From assembly GCA_001692895.1 (NCBI GenBank), contig KV748202.1, positions 1,302,001 through 1,366,000 of the forward strand: DNA of 64,000 bases, given 5' to 3'. Made by a program: the position numbers and the translations under genes. Position 1 is the first letter of the stretch. Every line of letters begins with the position of its first letter. The notes under the pieces are model-generated. The model was not told where the DNA came from. It saw nothing but the letters and a program-made list of their open reading frames with translations, and searched no databases. Source of the stretch: Cenococcum geophilum 1.58 (Eukaryota; Ascomycota; Dothideomycetes; Gloniales; Gloniaceae). This document shows positions 1 through 14,723 of the stretch, one piece after another.

Positions 1-3000
1 CTCCAGTTCCTAATTCTGGCGTTCCGTTTGCCTATTAGTCTGCGGGTGGAAAGCTATACTATAACAGTAGTCTATCTTTAAATAGAAGCATAGATCTAAC
101 TAGTACTGGCTTATAAAGACGCTGCCCCTATTAGTAATAATAGAGTGTGGCTAATCTACTTTAAGAAAGTATTTCTCCTTAATTAGGTTGGTAAGCTCTT
201 ATGCGTTAATCGTTTTATTAACGGGAAGGTATTAGATGTACTTTAAAAACCTATTAATAAGTATAAGGACCGAATTATATGTTCGTCCTTAGCTATCTTT
301 AAATAGTGGGAGATCCGTGATAAAGTCTATAGTGTAATGTCGCTATGGCTTACTAGCGGGGGGAACTAATTTAAGTAGACCCTATGGCTTGTGCCTGCGG
401 ATCTTGTATACTTAACACTTCTTATAATAGCTAATATACTCCTTTACTTCCTGATTAAGCCTTAGCCAATAGTATTTGCGCTAAAGTAATTCTACTGTCT
501 TTATTTAACTATAGTGGCCGCCTAGAGGATTATTATGATTCTTTATAAGAATCTTCTGTCGTAGATTTGCTTTTTGTGGTACCTAAACCTTACTACCTCT
601 ACGCAGTAGGCCTATTGGGTCTAGTTTCCAATAGTAGCGCCTAGCAGCTTCCTTTCCGTTACGTTTCCGGTCTACTTCCGCATTAAGAATAGTATAGGAA
701 GCGTCCCTCTATTGCACCTTACGGATAAGATCCGTTAACCCTTTAGATGGTTCCTAGGTGAAAGCTATTTTGTTCTATACTGCTCTAAGTATAAGACTAG
801 ATAGTACTATGGATCTTATAACTCTTTAATACGCGTACGTTAGGAAGGCCGCTATAAGGTTAAAGTCCTTTAGTTATTACAGGGCTTTAAGTTCTGATTG
901 CTCTATGGCTTTGCTATTAGTTTAAGGGGATAGCTTAGCAATTAGGGATAGTGTATTACTAGGTTCTAAGAATATATCAGGGACGTCCTGTCTAGGTATA
1001 TTTGGACCCTTATCGGCAACGGACCGGGTACTAGCTGGAACGTTAGTAGAAACCAATAGGGCTTATACCGCCTAAGACTTGGTGCATAGAGCTGTAGGTG
1101 CTCAAGCATCCTATACCTAAAGCTTGTTCTGTAATATAGGGAGTAAGATATCTATTATCTATTTTCCTTCTCCCGTTTTAAAGCCTTTAGTATAGTCTGG
1201 CCGTCGTGACGGTTTATTAGTAGGGTTATTTTCCCCTAGCTTATATTTAATCTTAAAATTAAATCACGCGAGCTCTTCTACCTATCTGGCTTGTTAAGGT
1301 GTAAGCTCCTTTATAGTCATAAAGTAGCGTAGATTATGGTAATCTAAGAGTATATAAGTGGTATAGCTTGCGTGCTTAAGGTAATGTCGCCACTGTTTAA
1401 AGCAGTCGACTATAGCTAGTAGTTCCTTATTATGGGTATAATACCTAACTTTAGGTCCCTGGAATTTTCTGTTATAAAATGCTACTAGTCTCTAATGGAG
1501 CTGGGTAGCGTTTAGATGCCTATTGGGTTGCAGTAGGATACCGGTAAGGGTAAAATTTGATACATTAGTGATTATTATTAATAGCTAATCTGGGTTGAAA
1601 TGCCGCAGTAATAGAGCTTCTGTAAACTTTATGTGAAGTTTTTAAAAGGCCTCCTAAACCTTTCCGGGCTATAACCATAGCTTATACTATTTAGTTAGTC
1701 CCTTCTTAGTTTTCTTTTTTACCGCCTTTAAGCTTTTTACTCCTTAGGTCAGGTCTTAGGAAGCTTCCGCAATATAGTTGGATAGGTATTAGGCGACATC
1801 TAAGTAGTTATAGATAAAGCGCCTATAGAAATTAGCAAAGCCTAGGAATACTTAAACATCCTAGTAGCTCTCTAGCTCTGGCCACTCCTAGATTATCTAC
1901 ACCTATACTAGGTCTATAACTACACCTATAGGCGTTATAATGTAACCTAGGAACTCGACCTGCTTAATATTAAAGATATACTTTAACGCTTTGGCGTAGA
2001 GGCCCTAATTATCTAAATGTTCCAGCACTTCGCGGACGTATTGCTCGTGTTAATCCTTATCTTCTAAGTAGATTATGATGTCATTTAAATAGATAACGTA
2101 TATGCGGTTAACTAGTCCCCCTAAGGCTCTATAAATGTACGATTAGAATGTTATAGGCGCATTAGCTAGCCCAAAAGGCATCACCAGATACTTAAAGTGG
2201 CCGTATCGGGTCTTAAAAGCGGTCTTTTACTTATCCCCTTCTTTAATATGGAGCCTATAATAGGCGTCTTATAGATCTAACTTCGTAAAGATCTTCGCCC
2301 TAAATAGTTGATCCAGTATTTTACTAACCAGTAGTAGTAGGTAACAGTTCTTAATTATAATCTTATTAAGACTATAATAGTTTACGTATAGCCTTATAGT
2401 TCTATCTAGTTTTAGGATAAAGAGGATCGGCGTACCTAACGGCGACTTATTAGGCCGGATCCATCCCTTTTCTAGTAAGCCATTGAGGTACTCCTATAGG
2501 ATCTTAAGCTCTTTACGCGAGAGGTTATAGATAAAAAGGTTTAGTGGTTATTTGCCTTCTTTTAGATTAATTGCGTAATTATACTCCAAGTTCTACGGTA
2601 GGACTTTAGCTCTCCTACCTAAAAATACCCTTAGTAAATCCCTTAGGCCTACTAGAATATTTAATAAATTGGGGTCGCGTTTGTCCTTTGCGTTATTATT
2701 AGGTAGGTCCCGGAGCTCCCTTAGGATGCTCGCGGGCAGCGTTATACGCTATAGTGGTTACTTGTATATGGTTACCACTATACGTTAAACCGTTTTATGT
2801 GGTAGTTAATAGAGGGTAAGGAACTCCTTAACGCAGCGTTCGAGGTGCCGTAGTATACTCTTCGCATATTGCTTAAGCTAGAGTAACCTATAGCGGTTAA
2901 AGTATCTTGTGAGATCCTTAAGATCGCCGCCTCCCTGTAATGTCTCTACAACCTATCCGGTAGTTCCCCGTAGGGTCTCCGTTATAAAGGGGTTGTTACT

Positions 3001-5335
3001 TATACTAAGCTCTATACCTATCTTGCTATTAAATAGGGGTTAGATCCGATACTCCTTTAGGTGTAAAGCGTACACTATTTTGCCTAGGGCTACATTCTCT
3101 AGGATGTCCTTTAGGCTTATTAGTAATATACGCCCTTCTAAATCTTTATCATTCCACCATTTAAAGGCTCCTATCTTAAAGCATATCTTAAGATCTACTT
3201 CTGTAAGCCAAGGGTATTTAAGGATAAGGTTATAACCTACAAAGTTAGCTGCCTAGAAGGGTTGCGGGCCAACTGCTTTAGTGCGGTTGTGCATATCGGC
3301 TACTAACACTATAAGTTTATGGACACTATATAGCTTAATCCGATGCTTATCTAGGAAGCCTACAATAGGTTTCCGCCACCTTTACGATGGGATAAGTTTA
3401 TACTCTTTTACCAAATTATATCGTATAAGATTAATTTCGGCGCCGCTATTATATAGTGCTTGGAACTGTTATACCTTACCTATAGGGAGTGTTATTTCTA
3501 GCTTAACAGCAATATAGAGAGTCTCTCCTTCTATATCTTGCCCTAGTTGTAGCCAGGAAAAATCCGTAACTAGGGCTTTTCTTTTTTTGGATCGTTAGTG
3601 TAGTTATTGCCCTACTTATTTTTCTAATAAGATCTGCCTCTAGAGTTTTCTCTTAACTTCTTAGAGTGTTCCCGTAAAGGTGCTAGATGGGTATTAGGTT
3701 AGCCCTAGGAGTCTTTCTCGTTATTTAAGGTTCCTAACTTTAACCTTTTTAAAGTTCTCTTTAAGAACGGCTTCTTTAAAGGTTAGGTCTGCCCTGCGTT
3801 ACTACTAGAGTGCCCGCGCTTTTAGTAACCCCTTAGCTTCCTACCGGAAGAGGTCTAGTTCCTTACCACGTCTTTAGTATTTAGAACTGCTCGTTCGAAA
3901 TCCGTATATATAGTGATCCGTAATAGGGCTCCTACGCGCTTTATTTCGTCACGAATTACTAGCTTAATTCTAGCCTAAATAAACCCGATCTTCTCCTTTT
4001 TATAGATGCTACCGTCCTTGTTTTTAAAGGGCTTTAAATCTATCTGTTAAGTATAAGTTTCTATAAAGTTTATAAACTGGCGGAAGTTATAGCAATCTAG
4101 CTGTATCCTATTCCAGAATAGCTTTGTATTATTATATTATATAATATATGGATCTTAAGTCTATTTCTTTAGAAAGGTTTACAGCTATGGCTATGTAGTA
4201 ATTTGCTCTTTATTAAGCTAATTAAGTGTAATCTAGTTTAGCGATCGGTTTTTAATTTTACTAATAATCCAGCGTATACGCTCTTTGGTATTATCTTATA
4301 TTATTAGCATCTTAAAGAAGTTATCTACCTTACGAACCTAATCGTCTAACTATTAGGCGTTAGGTTTATGGCGGAGTTCTAGATTACTAGAGGCCTTAGC
4401 CAGTTGGTCTATATCCTTTTTCCGTTTATAGCGTAGATAACTCTCTAAGTCTTCTATACCTCCTTAGGTAAGTACTAGGTAGCTCCTAGGAAGCCCTTAG
4501 CCTTAACCAGGTTATAAAAGAATTTGCCTAGCTTAGATTAGACCCTGTTAGATCTGGATTTGCCCTTAGAGGGTTCTGATATATTTATTAGTAGCTTTTT
4601 CCCGCATAGCTTCCAAGAGCCTTATAATAGCTTCCTAATATCCGTCTTAAAGGAGATCGGTATAGGGCTCTTAACCTTCCGAACTCGGGCCTAGGGAGGC
4701 TCCTGCTATAGAGGTAGTGTTGGTACTAGTAGCTAGTATAGGCTTCCCAACAAGGCTCGGGTCCTAAGTTAGTAATTAGCTTAGATTACCTAAAGGGGTA
4801 GGCCCGCTTAGCTCGTAAGCAGTCTATATACTACTACTGTGCTAATTATAGGCCGGTGGTCTTCTAGGAGGGTTCCGGTTGGTTCCCTGGTCGGATATAT
4901 TAGTATATTCCTCTAGCATTTCTAGCTTAGGGGAAGATCTTAAAGTTGCCTCTGGCGCTTAATCTTCTAATTGGCCTGGGTGGGGCTAAAGGGGTTCCGG
5001 TTGCTTTCCAGCAGCATTATAACTGTCGTAGAGGGTGTCTGCGTTTTCCTCAGCGGTGACCGTAGGTATGCAAGAGTCTTTGAGCTCCTAGAGCATCTAG
5101 GTATTGGGGCTCGTTCGGCTATCTTACCCAGAGGGTTGTATTATCGCAATCTCTCGCTATCGGAGGGACCTTCCTGCCTTTGCGCGACGGCTTTCTATAA
5201 GGTATCCATAGGGTTTCTGTTTAAGTCGTCGCGAGATTTTTAAGGGAGAATAGTAGTTATAAACAAAAGATGTAAATAAACAATCTAGTTCTTAAAGCCG
5301 ACTGCCCTTCTAAAAAAGAGTAGGAAGGATTTAAA
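1..5335 (-). mobile_element. Gypsy retrotransposon A, copy 1 (internal part, cut by window edge)
   Basis: Decayed Ty3/Gypsy polyprotein read on the minus strand. The RT region (about 2,000-2,620) shows YLVMPFGLANAP and YLNDIIIY, the latter a RIP-altered YLDD active-site box. RNase H lies at about 1,140-1,500 (YYTHNKELLAIV). An aspartic protease-like GAEINLI is near 3,430-3,450, and a gag-like part follows to about 5,200. Integrase sequence occupies the first kilobase and continues beyond the window. Frames are interrupted by many TAG/TAA codons at Trp and Gln positions, so no intact protein can be made. The copy matches 6,718-19,124 at high identity with mostly C/T and G/A differences. Family placement is firm; domain borders are approximate. 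Confidence 0.9.
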
Positions 5336-5550
5336 TATAAGGGGATCTTGTAGATAGGGGGCTATAAGGACACGATTGGAACAGAATAGATTGGTAAGAG
5401 AGACGAATCCTTAAGGAGGTAAGGCCTCTGGGATCGTGGAGACTATATACTACGGGCACGTGCCTCTGGCACGTAACCGGCGACCATCCAAGGGGCGTCC
5501 GGGGGTTGTCCTGAGGGCAACCCGAGGTGTCCGCAATAATATCCCTTACA
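5336..5550 (-). repeat. LTR of Gypsy A, apparently shared by copies 1 and 2
   Basis: About 215 bases, matching 19,125-19,341. On the minus strand it begins TGTAAGGGATATTATTGCGG. The left border was set by homology with element B, whose LTR border falls at the same point next to TTTAAATCC. It lies between the 5' end of copy 1 and the 3' end of copy 2, and no other LTR of this family lies between them. The simplest reading is an LTR-internal-LTR-internal-LTR tandem. The sequence just right of it is only a weak polypurine tract on the minus strand. Confidence 0.75.
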
Positions 5551-8407
5551 TACTCCTAATAATAAGGCATAGTGGCTTTTTAGATTAGGCATTTGTGGTT
5601 TAGACTTTTGGGATTTATTCTTATATATAGTAGCAATTAAGGACCTCAATTAGGTGCTTGGAAAGGTCTTATAAGGCTTTTAGAAAGGACTTAAAAGCTT
5701 TAGGAACTATATTTCTAATATAGATTAATAAATAGGAATGCAATTCTAGCAAAATGCCCTATTAACTCTATGCTATATATATAAAAAGGCTAAGGACCCG
5801 TCCTACCTTAGGCTGTAGTCCTATCCCTATAGTTTCCGGAGCTTGTTTATACTATATCCGATTTAACCTATTTACTCTTTAGGGCCTTTTACGGCCTACT
5901 ATAAGCTTTCTTTATAGGTTATAATACTACTATAGTGTTAGAGCGCTTTTTATAATTTATAGATTATAGACCTTAGTCCTAATATTTTTTTAGAATATCT
6001 TTATAATAATTAAGGTAATCCTCTAGTTCCTATATAGAGTCCTTAGCGGGCTAACCTAGCTATTTAACTTTAAATTAAAGCTTGTTCTTAATAGATTTAT
6101 AGTATAGTATAGCTTTAACCTTATACCGCTTACCTACTACCTTAGGGTGTTTAATTAGGCCTAAACAGAAGTTCTTTTCCAGTGGTGGTCTATACTATAG
6201 CTCTAGTAGGTTTATATAAAATACTAGATATATATAGGCTATAGATAAGGGTAGCTAGAGATAATAGGCTAGCTTACTAATTTATTCCTTAACTTAGAAG
6301 GGACCTAGGTATCTTATATTAAGCTTCTTTAATAGTTAACGGGTCTTAATATTTGTTAAACGTAATAGAACCTTATCGCCTACTCCAAAATGCTTATCCT
6401 GGTGCTTGTGGTTATACTAAAGTCTCTACTACTCTTAGGCATCTTATAGGCTCTACTTTATATACTTTTATTACTCCTTCCATTTTTAGAGGTATCCTTA
6501 TACTCTTTAGTAGATGTCCTTAGACTTCCTAGTAGGATCCTATAACTAATTATACGGCCTTAGCTAGTAATTATTAGGTATACTATTAAACCTAAATAGT
6601 CGAACGCTATAGGTAATCTAAATTAGTGCATACTTATGCGATGTATATTGCTTTAAATTATAAGCGTACTCCGCGTATAGAAGTAGCTCGTACTAGTTAT
6701 CTTGCTAGTAGTTTAAATATATTTATAGGTAAGACTCCAGTTCCTAGTTCTGACGTTTTGTTTACCCGTCCGTTTATAAATAGAAAGCTATACTATAACG
6801 GTGGTCTATCTTTAAATAAAAGCATAGATCTAACTAGTACTGGCTTATAAAGACGCTGCCCCTATTAGTAATAATAGAGTACGGCTAATCTACTTTAAGA
6901 AAGTATTTCTCCTTAATTAGGCTAGCGAGCGCTTATACGTTAATTGTCTTATTAATAGGAAGGTATTAGACGTGCTTTAAAAACCTATTAATAAGTATGA
7001 GGACCAAATTATATGTTCATCCTTAGCTATCTTTAGATGGCGAGAGATCCGTAATAAAGTCTATAGCGTAATATTACTATAGCTTACTGGTAGGGGGAAC
7101 TAATTTAAGTAGACCCTATAGCTTATTCCTATAGATCTTGTATACTTAACACTTCTTATAATAGCTAATATACTCCTTTGCTTTCTAATTAAGCCTTAGC
7201 TAATAGTATTTGCGCTAAAGTAATTTTACTATCTTTACTTAACTATAGTAGCCGCCTAGAGGATTATTGTAATTCTTTATAAGAATCTTTTATTATAGAT
7301 TTGCTTCTTATAATACCTAAACCTTACTACCTTTACGTAGTAGGCCTATTAGGTCTAGTTCCTAATAGTAGCGCCTAGTAGCTTTCTTTCTATTACGTTT
7401 CTAGTCTATTTCCGCATTAAGGATAATATAGGAAGCGTTTCTCCGTTATACCTTATAGATAAGATCTATTAACCTTTTAGATAGTTCCTAGGTAAAAGCT
7501 ATTTTATTCTATACTGCTTTAAGTATAAACTAAATAGTACTATAGATCTTATAACTCTTTAATGCGTATATATTAGGAAGGCCGCTATAAGGTTAAAGTC
7601 CTTTAGTTATTATAGGGCTCCGAGTTCTAATTGCTCTATAGCTTCGCTATTAGTTTAAGGGGATAGCTTAGCAATTAGGGATAGTGTATTACTAGGTTCT
7701 GAGAATATATTAGGGACGTCCTATCTAGGTATATTTAGACTCTTATTAGCAACAGACTGGGTACTAGCTAAAACGTTAGTGGAAACTAATAGGGCTTATA
7801 CTACCTAAGACTTGGTATATAGAGCTGTAGGTACTTAAGCATCCTATACCTAGAGCTTGTTCTATAATATAGAGAGTAAGATATTTATTATCTGTTTTCC
7901 TTCTCCCGTTTTAAAGCCTTTAGTATAGTCTAGCTGTCGTGACGGTCTATTAGCAGGGTTATTTCCCCCTAGCTTATATTTAATCTTAAAGTTAAATTAT
8001 ATAAGCTCCTCTGCCTATCTAGCTTATTAAGGTATAAGCTCCTTTATAGTTATAAAGTAGCGTAGATTATAGTAATCTAAGAGTATATAAGTAGTATAGC
8101 TCGCGTGCTTAAGGTAGTGTTACCACTATTTAAAGCAGTTAACTATAGCCAGCAGTTCCTTATTATAGGTATAATACCTAACTTTAGGTCTTTAGAATTT
8201 TCTACTATAAAATACTACTAGTCTTTAATAGAGCTGAGTAGCGTCTAGATGCCTATTAGGTTATAGCAGGATACCAATAAGGGTAAAATTTAATATATTA
8301 GTGATTATTATTAATAGCTAATTTGGGTTAAAATGCCGTAGTAATAGAGCTTCTGTAAACTTTATATAAAGTTCCTAATAGGCCTTTTAAACCTTTCTAG
8401 GCTATAA

Positions 8408-8412
8408 CTATA
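8408..8412. repeat. Target-site duplication of element B (left)
   Basis: CTATA, repeated exactly at 15,222-15,226. Copy 1 of element A has an uninterrupted site (CCATA, near 1,670), showing the pre-insertion state. Confidence 0.9.
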
Positions 8413-8637
8413 TATTAGGTGAAACCTAAGTAGATAGTTATATAGCCGCAAGGTACGGGCGACCCTAGGGCAACCTAGGGGTGACTCGTCCGTGAGGCAC
8501 GTGCTCTATACGTGCCTAAGGAAAACCCTTCCTACCTCGCACACAGACTCCTCCTTTTTCCTTAAGGATTCGTCTCTGTCTATACAATATACCTATTGTT
8601 CTATTATTGGACTCCCTATCTATATCCTTACCTTATA
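8413..8637 (+). repeat. 5' LTR of element B
   Basis: 225 bases, starting TATTAGGTGAAACC (ancestral TG start, G to A) and ending in CCTTATA. It is the same length as the 3' LTR. Differences between the two are almost all C/T or G/A. Confidence 0.93.
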
Positions 8638-11600
8638 TTTAAATCCTTACTAATCCCCTTAGGAGGATAGCCGGTTCAATTTTTCTATAATGCCTCTAAA
8701 AAGAAAACCAACGCCTATACCTAACGGTAATACGCTAGCGATGCGACTGTAAAACGCCTTAGGATTTAGTGTAGACGAAACCGCTAGAAGTATACTAGTA
8801 GCATCTAAGCCATTTTCTAACTCTTAAAACGATTAAATATCTATAAACGCTAAAGACTAGTTTAACTTATATACCTAGGCTTAATAGGAGCTTAGTAAGG
8901 TTATTAGCGTCCTACCTAATACCGCTAATATAAAGGAGCTAGATAAGCTGGCTAAGAAAATAGCTAACTTATAGAGCATTATTAATTTAATAAAGCCCTT
9001 TTATTGCCTCTCTAGTAAAGAGTATAAGTTACGTGGCGAACGTATACGCTAATTAAATCTTAACGCCCTGGTTAAGAAGTTACCACCTAATATTAGCGGT
9101 ACTACTTAATAGTATTTTAACTGGTAGATTGCCGCAGTTAAGAACCGATTTAAGGTTAATAACACTAACTATAACTATAAGCGACGCACGCGCTAGGCTA
9201 TTAAAGGTTTTATAAAAGAGAAGATAATCACCTAACTAGTTTATTGCCGGTTAGGTACTAAGGATAAGGGTCCTTTACTATAGGATAAATTTAAAACTAT
9301 AGTCTAAGACCAGATTAGGAACCCTATAGTAAGACGTTTTAATAACGCTATAATATACTATATGGCTGTTATAAAGGAGAACTAGAGGTTTAACGGCTTT
9401 CTAGCCCGTATACGTAGCTTAGAGGACCTCTTCTTATATACCCCTTTTGTTAATCCTAAACAACAGGTAGACTTTTAGTTCTTACATCTCCTAGCCCACC
9501 TATAAGTAAAGCTCTTCCGCCAGAACTTCGCCTAACGGGTAAGAACCGCTAAAGACCTCTTTAATAAAATCCGCTGTGTAGAGTAATTGCTTAATACTAT
9601 AAAGCTTGCGGAAGATTGCGTAAGTAGCAGCGGCAAATTATCGCGTATAAAGCGCGGTCGTAGTATAGGCTCCGTAGACTTATGCTTAGGGAATAGAACC
9701 TAAAAAGGGCGATACTTTTTTAAGTAAACCCCTAGGGAGACCACCTAAAAGCCGGATAGCTTAGGGGACCCCTTAGATGCTAGTGCTACGTATATAAGTT
9801 AAAGGACCGTAGGCGGCCACCGTAAGGAATACTAGAAGCAGGCTAATAGAGAGAAGTTAGCTCAGCCTTTGGAAAACCTAAAGCCCTAGTAGCGTATCTC
9901 TCTTAATTGCAACTAGGGCCTAATATAAAGGGAGAGAAGAAACGTATTATAGTATATATTGCGATAGATACGCCCTAGGGCGAAGTCCGCCTATATACTT
10001 TATATAATAATAGGTACTAAATTAACCTTATTAATTAAGACGTCGTCTATAGGTTTAACCTGCCTATACGCTACGCGTTATATTTATATAAACCTATTAT
10101 ACGTTTTCTTAATAGCAACTAAATAATAATCTAGGATGCCTATAATCTAATGGTTACCACTAGCGACTTCTAGGGAACCCCTTACACTATTAGCCCGCAG
10201 ACCTTTTAGGGCGGCTTATTTAATGGTTATAATATAGTTCTTAAATAGGATTAGCTCGCGGAAGCAGATCTATTAATTAGCTTCTATTTTAGATAGTTTA
10301 TCTAGGGTATTTCGGACCCTAGACGCCTCTAAATAGTTACCCTTAACGCTCTTCTAACAGATATTAAGGCTAGCGAAATAGTCTATTCGCTATAGCTAGA
10401 AGACTCCTTCTCTACGCCGGTTATAAATACAATAGAGGACCTATTATTGCTAGTAGTGAGTACCTATACAGACCCTCTAGACGTAGAGATACCGGTTATA
10501 AACACAGTAGAGGACTTGCTGTTACTAGCAGCGAGTATCTATAGAGACCCTCTAGTGCTAGCGCAGATCACCTATATATAAAGGGGAGGTAATTAAAACC
10601 CTAAAACTATTAAGTATACTACAGCAGAGCTGTATATACTCTTAGTGCGAGTATACCTATAAAATATATATTAGCTGCATCCTTCTCTTTACTAGCTCCC
10701 AGAAGCACACTACTACGCAATAATTACTTTGACCTCTGTGGCCCCTAGCCTACCAAATATATATAAAAAGGAAATTAATATCTTCTCTAATAAGCTAGCA
10801 AGCATGCTACTATAGAACTCTAAGTATAACTATACAATCGACTTAAAAGAAGGCAAGACGCTACCGTAAATGCCCCTCTATAACATCTTATAGAAAGAGT
10901 TATAGATTTTATAAGAATACCTAGACAGTACTCTTAAAAAGGGCTAAATTAGGCCTAGTAAGTCGCCTACTAGAGCGTCTATCCTCTTTATACTGAAAGC
11001 AGACGGTATAATATGGCTATACGTTAACTATAGACGCCTAAATAAGATTACAATCAAAAATCGGTACCCCTTACTACTGGTCGGCGAACTCTTTAATAGG
11101 CTTAGCTATATAAAGATATTTACAAAGCTAGATCTTTATAATGCGTATTATAGGATTTATATTAAAAAGAGAGACGAATAGAAGACCGCATTTAAGATAT
11201 ACTACGGTCACTTTAAGTACCTAGTAATGCCCTTTAGTCTTACTAACGCCCCTATAACTTTTTAGAGCTACATTTATAAAGCTCTAGAAACCCTAGTAGA
11301 TACTATCTACGTAGTTTACCTAGATAATATTCTTATTTACTTAAATAATAAGGATAAGCACGTTAAGCACGTTAAGCAGGTACTGCAATAGCTCCGCGCT
11401 TGGGGCCTATACGCCAAACTATTAAAATATATCTTTTATACTAAGAACGTTAAGTTCCTAGGCTTTATTATTATACCTAATAATATTATAATGGACCCTA
11501 AGCGCGTAAAAGCTATTAAGGAATGGCCTAAGCCTAAGTCCTATAGGGATATCTAGGTCTTCCTTGGCTTCGCCAACTTCTATAGGCGATTTATCTGGAA

Positions 11601-14600
11601 CTACTCGAATACCGCATACCCCCTACATATATATCTTGCACGGGCGCATTACAACCTAACATTAAATGGGGAGAAGAAGAAGAAGCAGAAGCGTAAGAAA
11701 GGGCCTACTAAATAGTATTAACCGTGGTCCTAGCCTAACGACGCTTAGCAGGCGTTTTATAAACTACGCGCTATATTTACGCAAGCTTTGCTACTTTGCC
11801 ACTTTAACCCTAATCTACCCTTAATAGTAATTACTAACGCTTCTAATTATGCCTATAGCGGTATACTTCTACAGCCTTTAGGGTAGGGAGATTAACTCTA
11901 CTAGCACCTAATTACTTATTATAGTTAGAAGCTTACTAGCCTAGAAGTATAGTATAATACGCATAATAAAGAACTACTCGCTATAGTGCAATGCTTTAAG
12001 ATGTGGCGCTATTACCTTAAATACGCCGCGTATGTAACGCGCGTGCTCTGCGATTATAACAATCTTAGGTACTTTATAACCACTAAGAGCTTATCTGCTC
12101 GCTAGGCCTAGTACGCTAAGGAACTAGCTAAGTTTAATTTTAAGATTAAATATAAGCTAGGCAGGATAAATTCTGCTAATATACTATCTTGGCACCTAGA
12201 TTATACTAAAGGCTTTAAAGATAGTAGTAAGAGGACAATCCTTAATACTATACTGCCTATATTATAGTAAAAGTTATAGGTTATAGGCCTTATGGGCGGC
12301 CCTAGTGCTACTATACTAAACTAGTAAGTAGTATGCGTATAGTATATAAGCAACCCTTATGAACTTAGCGCCGGCGGACTAGAGCGTTCTACTATTCTCT
12401 TTAAGACCACTTTAACTAACCTAACGGCGCTTAACCCTAGGGAAGACCCCTTAGCCTAGGCTATAGTCCTCCGCGATAACCTAGCGAGTTACCTATATAT
12501 TATATATTATTTTGCTAGTACCGACTTTACGTAAAGTCTTATACCACGGTAAGAGGTAGTAGTAGCTGCTTTAGCCAAAATGGCATTTATGGAACACCCC
12601 CCTAAGTCACTAATTAATTTTATTTATAGAGTATAAAAAAGGGACGTCTTTATACGCTCTATATATAATTAGTTAACCTAGGAATAAGTTCCTATTAGTA
12701 ATAAGGACTACACCCTTAATAATTAAGGACTTTTAAAGCAAAATAATAAGATCTAGGTGCTAAATTGCACACTACTATAATAGGAGATCCTTAAGCGGAA
12801 TTATAATAATCCTATAGGCGGCCACTATAGTTTTAACTATACTTTTAAGGTAATTGCGCGGAAATATACTTAGAGCGGCCTTACCTAGGACCTCCGTAAA
12901 TACCTAGATAATTATAATACATACTAACGCTCTAAATCGCGCCGCTATAAACCCTATAGTAAGCTGTAGCCTCTCTAGGTCCCTACCCGGGCCTAGCGGT
13001 ATTATTTACTTAACTTTATTATAGATCTCCCAAAGTCTAAAACTCCTAATAGCGTAGAGTATAACTCCGTTCTTATCCTTATAGACCGTTTTATAAAGCT
13101 AGTATACTACTATCTAGTACGTAAGATAATTAATGCTACGCAACTCGCAGAACTCTTATTTAGAGTCTTTACGTAAATAGGGCCTCTAAATAATATCATC
13201 TTTAATAGGGGTAGTGTATTTACAAGCGAGTACTAAAGTACTATATACTACTATCTCCGCGTTTAACGTAAACTTAGTACCGCATTTTACCCGTAGATAG
13301 ATAGTTAGATAAAGCGTTAGAACTAGAAGCTTAAGGTATACCTATATATATTTACGAACTAGGAATAGTCTAATTAGGCCTCCCTACTTAAAGAAGCAGC
13401 CTTTACCTATAACTCTAAGGTCTATACCATAACAAAGAGTTCCCCTATTAAGCTCGCCTATAGCTAGCTACCAAACGTCCTAGACGGAGTCCTAGACGGC
13501 GTCTAAGACGCCTAGTAAGGTAGGAAGGGGTCTAAGTTAATAAATGTTAAACTTATAGAGACGTATCTATAACACCTGCGCCTTATATATAAGGTAGCGG
13601 CGGCGTTAATAATGTACGCCTAATAGCTTTAGGTAAAATACTATAATCGTTACTATCTGGCCAAGCATTTCGCCGTCGGTAAACGAGTCCTACTCTCCTC
13701 TAAGAACATCCACACGAAATGTCCCTATAAAAAGCTTAACTATAAGTTTATAGGACTGTTTTAGATCTTAGAGCGCGTAGGGTAGTAAGTATATAAGCTA
13801 GAGCTCCCACCTATTATAGTATAGCTCCACCTAGTCTTCTATATCTCCCTACTAGAGCCTTACAGGTCACGCCCTAGGTTTTAACCCCTAGCAGTAAAAG
13901 AGCTTAAGAAAGGCAGCTAGAAAGTAGAAGCAATTATTACCTACTAAGATTGTGCTAGACAACCGTAGTACCTTATTAAATAGCTAGGATGGCTAAATAA
14001 GTATAATAAATAGAAATACAAAACAGAACTTAAGAATTATTAATAACTGCTAGATAAGTACTATAAGCGGGATACCTTAGCCTTATAGCTAAAGCGTAGG
14101 CAAAAAGTAAGCGCCGCTGTTAAAATATAACCTGCATTAAAGCGGAGCAGAGGACGTCCTAAGGGATTAAAGAATAAGCAACAATTGCTATAACAACTGC
14201 GGCGTATATATAGGGTGAAGTTTTAATTTATTAATATCCTATATAAGCCACACTCTAATATAACCTAGCGATGCTGGTAACTTATAGGTAAGGCTACGGC
14301 GTATACTGGCAACGAAACTTAATTTAAAAAGCACCCTTCCTAGACCTAGTCCGTTACTCTATGCCAGCTAAGCAGATTACTTATATGTTAGAGAATAGGC
14401 CCGTTTATAACTAGGGTTTATTTAACCGGGGTTTATAACCTACTAGTAACCCGCTAGTAGTAACCTATACTAATAACTTATATACTATTCTATATATATA
14501 CTATGCAGATAACATATAAGGCTAAAGTATAGGTTAGCGGCGGATTTAATAGGCATATAGCCTTACCGTTTACGAATCTGGCTGTATACAAATAACCTAT

Positions 14601-14723
14601 AACCTACCCGCGAGGTACTAGCGACCTACCTATATAAGCGAGCTTTAGAATATTTCTGGTCTACTAAATTTAGGCGATGGTATTGGGCTTTACTAGCTCT
14701 ACCTATTAAATAGACTAATTAGG

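Noticed and set aside
6626-6850. 74-residue open frame on the plus strand
   Set aside because: It lies antisense to the decayed integrase of element A; open by chance because RIP removes stops unevenly on the two strands.
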